Assembly (NCBI RefSeq): GCF_036632915.2
Contig: NZ_CP155552.1
Location: 1,240,001 to 1,304,000, forward strand
Source: Faecalibacterium taiwanense
GTDB taxonomy: Bacteria; Bacillota; Clostridia; Oscillospirales; Ruminococcaceae
Length of the DNA: 64,000 nt
Direction: 5' to 3'
The translations under genes were made by a program, and so were the position numbers. Within the stretch, counting starts at the first letter, position 1. Each line of letters starts with the position of its first letter. Positions 60,405 to 64,000 of this stretch are shown here, piece after piece. The notes under the pieces were generated by a model. The model had not been told where the DNA came from. It was given only the letters and a program-made list of their open reading frames with translations, and searched no databases.

Positions 60405-62261
60405 TCAGGTGATATCGTAATAGCTGTGGTTCGGATTGTGGCCGTTCTCCTCCACCACGATGGTAAAGCCCATGGGGTTCACCTCCGTGTGCTTGCCGGA
60501 AGCCAGCGGCTCCACGATGATGTGCTCCGAGCGGTTCACGATGACCTCGGCAGTTTCCGCTTCGCCTACGCGCTGGTAGTGCAGGATGCCGTCCTGCGCC
60601 CGGAGCACCCGCAGCTCACCGGTGCGGAAGGCCTCGCAGGTGTGGCGCAGCTGCGCCAGCTGTGCCAGCACCGGCTTCAGGCGCTTTTCGTGGCTGTCCC
60701 AGCAGAAGAAGGCACGGTTGAAGGGGTCGCGGTAGCCCTGCATCCCGATCTCATCGCCGTAGTACAGGCAGGGCACGCCGGGCAGCGTGTAGATGATGGC
60801 ATAGGCCATGCGCAGGCGCAGCATCCCTTCCTCGTAGGCTTCGCCGGTCACACAGCGGCCGCTCTGCCACTCGCGGCCACGGCCGTTGGCGGGCTCGTCC
60901 GCAATCACGGTGAGGGCGCGTTCGGTGTCGTGGGTGGAGAGAAAGTTCAGCGCAGTGTCCATGGCAGGGGCGGGGTAGTGCTCACAGATGGACAGAATTT
61001 CGCCCATGGCCTGCTCGGCGGGCTTACCCTTTACAAAGTCCAGCACAGCGTTTTTGAAGGGGTAATTCATCACGCTGTCCAGCCCCTTGCCCAGCAGATA
61101 GGTGCGGCGCTGGCCAAAGCCGTATTTGGTGGTGGCATCCTCCCACACCTCGCCCAGCAGGAACTTCTCCGGGCTGACCCGCTTGACAGCGGCGCGGATC
61201 TTTTCAATAAAGTCGTCCGGCAGCTCGTCGGCTACATCCAGACGGAAGCCTGCGGCACCGCGCCGCAGCCATGTGTCAATGACACCGCCCTCGCCGGTGA
61301 TGAACTCCACATAGGAGGGGTTCTCTTCGTTCACCTCGGGCAGGGTCTCGAAGCCCCACCAGCTGCGGTAGCCGCCCTTATACTTGGGGTCAAAATCGTA
61401 CCAGCTGCGGTAGGGGGAGTTGGGGTCGCGGTAAGCGCCGCCATCCCCATAGCGTCCTTCGCGGTTGAAATAGCGGCTGTCGGAACCGGTGTGGCTGAAC
61501 ACACCGTCCAGCACGATGCCAATGCCGTACTTGGCGGCCTCGCGGCAGAGCACCTCGAACTCCTCGTTGGTGCCCAGCAGCGGGTCTACGTTGAGATAGT
61601 CGGCGGTGTTGTAGCGGTGGTTGGAGTGCGCCTCAAAGATGGGGTTGAGGTAAAGGTAGTCCACCCCCATCTCCCGCAGATAGGGCAGTTTGATACGGAT
61701 GCCTTCCAAGTCGCCGCCGAAATAGTCCTCGTTCAGGTGGCCGCCGGTCTCGTTGGGCTGCCAGAAGGGTTCGGCGTGTTTGTCGGCCTGATACAGCCGG
61801 TCCGGGAAAGGCATGGGCTTGTTCTCAATGCCCTCGCAGAACCGGTCCGGAAAGATCTGATAGAACACCTTGCCCTTGATGCACTCCGGGGTCTGGAAAC
61901 CGGCATCGTAGACGGTGATCTGCCACTTTTCGCCTTCCTGCCAGCTGACAACGCCGCAGTTGTCCGGCCCGCGGTAGATACGGCGAAAGTCGGTGTAGAG
62001 GTCGAAGTAGTAGAAGTACAGGCCCGGGTCGTTCAGCGGCAGCTCCACGGAAAAGTGGTTCTGCTGGGGGGTCTGGCCGTCGAACTTCATGCGGTAGTGC
62101 ACCGGCACGTCGTATTTTCCCTCTTTCTGGAGCACCAGATGAGGATCGACATAGCCCAGCTCTTCCGGGATGCACAGGGTCAGGCGCACGGTCTGACCGG
62201 CCCGCAGCGCACCAAATGGCTGCTTGAAATAGGGGTCGTAGCTATTGAACAGACAAGACAA
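60405..62261 (-). CDS. GH13 alpha-glucan hydrolase (neopullulanase/cyclomaltodextrinase type)
   Basis: About 618 residues from TTG 62261 (AAAGGACGACCCTGC before it); the open frame from TTG 62282 begins inside the glgP terminator. An N-terminal beta domain (1-125) is followed by the TIM barrel: GVFSHTGSD, GFRLDVADEL (nucleophile Asp), LLGEVWED (acid Glu) and LSTHDTERAL. A C-terminal beta domain ends the protein. No signal peptide: cytosolic. It is directly downstream of the phosphorylase gene, so both probably degrade maltodextrin or glycogen. Confidence 0.88.
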   Translation of the reverse strand: MSCLFNSYDPYFKQPFGALRAGQTVRLTLCIPEELGYVDPHLVLQKEGKYDVPVHYRMKFDGQTPQQNHFSVELPLNDPGLYFYYFDLYTDFRRIYRGPDNCGVVSWQEGEKWQITVYDAGFQTPECIKGKVFYQIFPDRFCEGIENKPMPFPDRLYQADKHAEPFWQPNETGGHLNEDYFGGDLEGIRIKLPYLREMGVDYLYLNPIFEAHSNHRYNTADYLNVDPLLGTNEEFEVLCREAAKYGIGIVLDGVFSHTGSDSRYFNREGRYGDGGAYRDPNSPYRSWYDFDPKYKGGYRSWWGFETLPEVNEENPSYVEFITGEGGVIDTWLRRGAAGFRLDVADELPDDFIEKIRAAVKRVSPEKFLLGEVWEDATTKYGFGQRRTYLLGKGLDSVMNYPFKNAVLDFVKGKPAEQAMGEILSICEHYPAPAMDTALNFLSTHDTERALTVIADEPANGRGREWQSGRCVTGEAYEEGMLRLRMAYAIIYTLPGVPCLYYGDEIGMQGYRDPFNRAFFCWDSHEKRLKPVLAQLAQLRHTCEAFRTGELRVLRAQDGILHYQRVGEAETAEVIVNRSEHIIVEPLASGKHTEVNPMGFTIVVEENGHNPNHSYYDIT

Positions 62262-62280
62262 AGCAGGGTCGTCCTTTCTC

Positions 62281-62314
62281 AAAAAAGCCCCGGCGGGCCA
62301 AACGCCGCCGGGGC
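62281..62314 (-). terminator. Terminator of glgP
   Basis: GCCCCGGCGG (62287-62296) and CCGCCGGGGC (62305-62314) form a perfect stem; on the minus strand TTTTTT follows. It overlaps the theoretical upstream start of the GH13 gene. Confidence 0.8.
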
Positions 62315-62336
62315 AAATGGATTTTTTAAGGGAAAA

Positions 62337-64000
62337 TTACTTGCCCATGGGCACCGGGGAAGCGTACCAGATGTCGTGTGCGTAATCCAGCACAGAGCGG
62401 TCGGCGCTGAAGATGCCGCTGTTGGCAATGTTCTTCAGGCTCATGTGTGCCCACTTCTCGCGGTCGGCATACAGCTTCTGCAGGTCGGCCTGTGCGCGGC
62501 GGTAATCCTTGAAGTCGGCCATGACCATATACGGGTCGCTGCTGCGCAGGTTCTCGGTCACTTCGTGGAAGTTCTCGCCGTTCCAGCCGCGCTCCAGAAA
62601 GTTCAGAGCGTTGTTGGCAACATCGTCGCCCATGATGAAAGCGTTGGGATGGTAGCCCACCTGCTTGAGGTTGTTCACCTCGGGGGTCAGCATACCGAAG
62701 ATCAGCTCGTTCTCCTTGCCGGCAGCGTCTGCGATCTCCACGTTTGCGCCGTCCAGAGTGCCCAGAGTGATAGCGCCGTTCAGCATGAACTTCATGTTGC
62801 CGGTACCGGAAGCCTCGGTGCCGGCCAGAGAGATCTGCTCAGAGACCTCGGCGGCGGGCATCAGGTGCTCGCTCAGAGAGACGCAGTACTCTTCCAGATA
62901 GACCACGCGCAGCTTGTCGCGCACAGCGGGGTCGTTGTTAATGAGGTCGCCCAGCTTGCAGATCATGCGGATCATCTGCTTTGCCATGTAGTAACCGGGA
63001 GCAGCCTTTGCACCGAAAATATAGGTCTTGGGGATGAAGTCGGCGTTGGGGTTCTCTTTCAGGTACAGGTACTGGGCAGCGATGTTCAGCGCGTTCAGGT
63101 GCTGGCGCTTGTACTCGTGCATACGCTTGACCTGACAGTCAAAGATGGAGTTCGGGTCGATGATCTGACCGGTGCTCTTTGCCAGATAGTTGGCAAAGCT
63201 GGTCTTGTTCTCCAGCTTGATCTCGTTCAGGCGCTTGAGAATGGTCTTGTCGTTCTCAAACTTGTTCAGCTTGGACAGATCGGAAGCATCATGCTTGTAG
63301 CCGTCGCCGATGGTCTCGTCCAGCAGCTTGCACAGGCCGGGGTTAGAGGCCAGCAGCCAGCGGCGGTAAGCGATGCCGTTGGTCACGTTCTTGAAGGCCT
63401 GCGGCTTGAACAGGTAGTAATCGTGGAAGACGCTGTCCTTGATGATCTGGCTGTGCAGCTTGGACACGCCGTTGATGCTGTTGGCGGTGTAGGCGCAGAT
63501 GTTTGCCATGCGCACCTGATTGTCGCCGATCAGTGCCATATAGTCGATCTTGCCCTTGTCGCCGGGGAAGACCTTCTCCAGCTCTGCGCGGGCGCGGCGG
63601 TCCATCTCCACCACGATCTGGTAGATGCGGGGCAGGGTCATCTTGAAGATGTCCACGTTCCACTTTTCCAGAGCCTCAGCCATGACGGTGTGGTTGGTAT
63701 AGGAGAAGACCTTCTGGCAGATGTCGAATGCCTTGTCCCAGCCAAAGCCGCACTCATCCAGCAGAATGCGCATCATCTCGGGGATGGCGAGGGTGGGGTG
63801 GGTGTCGTTCAGTTGGATGGCCACCTTGTCGGGCAGGTTCTCGAGGGTCGCATAGCTGGACAGATGGTTCTGGACGATATCGCCGATGGATGCGGCAGAC
63901 AGGAAGTACTGCTGGCGCAGGCGCAGGATCTTGCCCTCAACATGGTTATCGTTGGGGTACAGCACCTTGGAGATCAGCTCTGCATTGGCGTTCTTGCTCA
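62337..64000 (-). CDS. glgP: Glycogen/alpha-glucan phosphorylase, C-terminal two-thirds
   Basis: The frame stays open to the window edge at 64000 (reading LISKVLYPNDN), so the N-terminal part is outside. Visible blocks: IQLNDTHPTLAIPEMMR, the second half with KRMHEYKRQHLNALNIA, and EASGTGNMKFMLNGA with the PLP lysine. It releases glucose 1-phosphate from alpha-1,4-glucan. The GH13 gene follows downstream. Confidence 0.95.
   Translation of the reverse strand, partial: SKNANAELISKVLYPNDNHVEGKILRLRQQYFLSAASIGDIVQNHLSSYATLENLPDKVAIQLNDTHPTLAIPEMMRILLDECGFGWDKAFDICQKVFSYTNHTVMAEALEKWNVDIFKMTLPRIYQIVVEMDRRARAELEKVFPGDKGKIDYMALIGDNQVRMANICAYTANSINGVSKLHSQIIKDSVFHDYYLFKPQAFKNVTNGIAYRRWLLASNPGLCKLLDETIGDGYKHDASDLSKLNKFENDKTILKRLNEIKLENKTSFANYLAKSTGQIIDPNSIFDCQVKRMHEYKRQHLNALNIAAQYLYLKENPNADFIPKTYIFGAKAAPGYYMAKQMIRMICKLGDLINNDPAVRDKLRVVYLEEYCVSLSEHLMPAAEVSEQISLAGTEASGTGNMKFMLNGAITLGTLDGANVEIADAAGKENELIFGMLTPEVNNLKQVGYHPNAFIMGDDVANNALNFLERGWNGENFHEVTENLRSSDPYMVMADFKDYRRAQADLQKLYADREKWAHMSLKNIANSGIFSADRSVLDYAHDIWYASPVPMGK

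Overview
The window looks like chromosome of a GC-rich, low-spore-gene Clostridia member, most probably Faecalibacterium or a close relative in the Oscillospiraceae. This rests on protein style, the LL-diaminopimelate aminotransferase (DapL) lysine route, PPi-type phosphofructokinases, 2-hydroxyacyl-CoA dehydratase activases, and the dense REP-like intergenic palindromes. It is an inference from reading, not from a database search.

Layout. (1) Positions 1-12500 are a scrambled conjugative/mobilizable-element graveyard: the 3' end of a VirD4/TraG coupling protein, a truncated Maff2 gene, an intact tet(W) ribosomal-protection gene with its complete attenuation leader, an XRE membrane regulator, a methyltransferase, a broken sigma-like gene, a MobV-like tail, a TnpW-like gene fused by deletion to the 3' end of a giant SNF2-type helicase gene, mobC, a relaxase fused in frame to a response-regulator DNA-binding domain, an XRE repressor and a large serine recombinase, ending beside tRNA-Ala(CGC) with 116-bp tandem repeats. 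(2) 12500-20300 is core: a SpoU-type RNA methyltransferase, a DUF1275 membrane protein, a 1100-residue MacB-like ABC transporter, and an odd three-gene cluster with a Spo0A-like protein that has no phosphoacceptor aspartate and a histidine-kinase-like ATPase that has no obvious H-box. (3) 20400-33300 holds a two-gene dehydratase activase, two tandem PPi-type phosphofructokinases, an SGNH hydrolase, Ogt, a sirtuin, a 2-hydroxyacid dehydrogenase and an aminotransferase.

(4) 33530-46205 is the most striking region. A peptidoglycan-binding protein gene (minus strand) is split by a 9,376-bp island (about 36275-45650). Both halves share only the tryptophan codon TGG at the junctions; removing the island joins them in frame (about 867 residues). 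The two island ends joined give a palindromic attP with arms GGTTATTTT/AAAATAACC, and a large serine recombinase ends 44 bp from one junction. Cargo is a MerR regulator, a Tat/lipoprotein FMN-FAD reductase behind a 19-bp-spacer MerR-type promoter, and a LicT-type antiterminator with a textbook RAT/terminator leader plus a glucose/GlcNAc-type PTS EIICBA.

(5) 46300-64000 is core again: an extracytoplasmic redox operon (CD1871A-type small CXXC protein, NapH-like Fe-S membrane protein, TlpA-like lipoprotein) divergent from a two-component system, an aldose epimerase, proS, acpP, dapF, dapL, a GntR/ABC (Ytr-like) operon, a YhcH protein, an SPFH/NfeD pair, a GH13 amylase-like enzyme and the 3' two-thirds of a glycogen phosphorylase running off the right edge. 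Four REP-like palindromic elements of two subfamilies sit between genes of regions 3-5.
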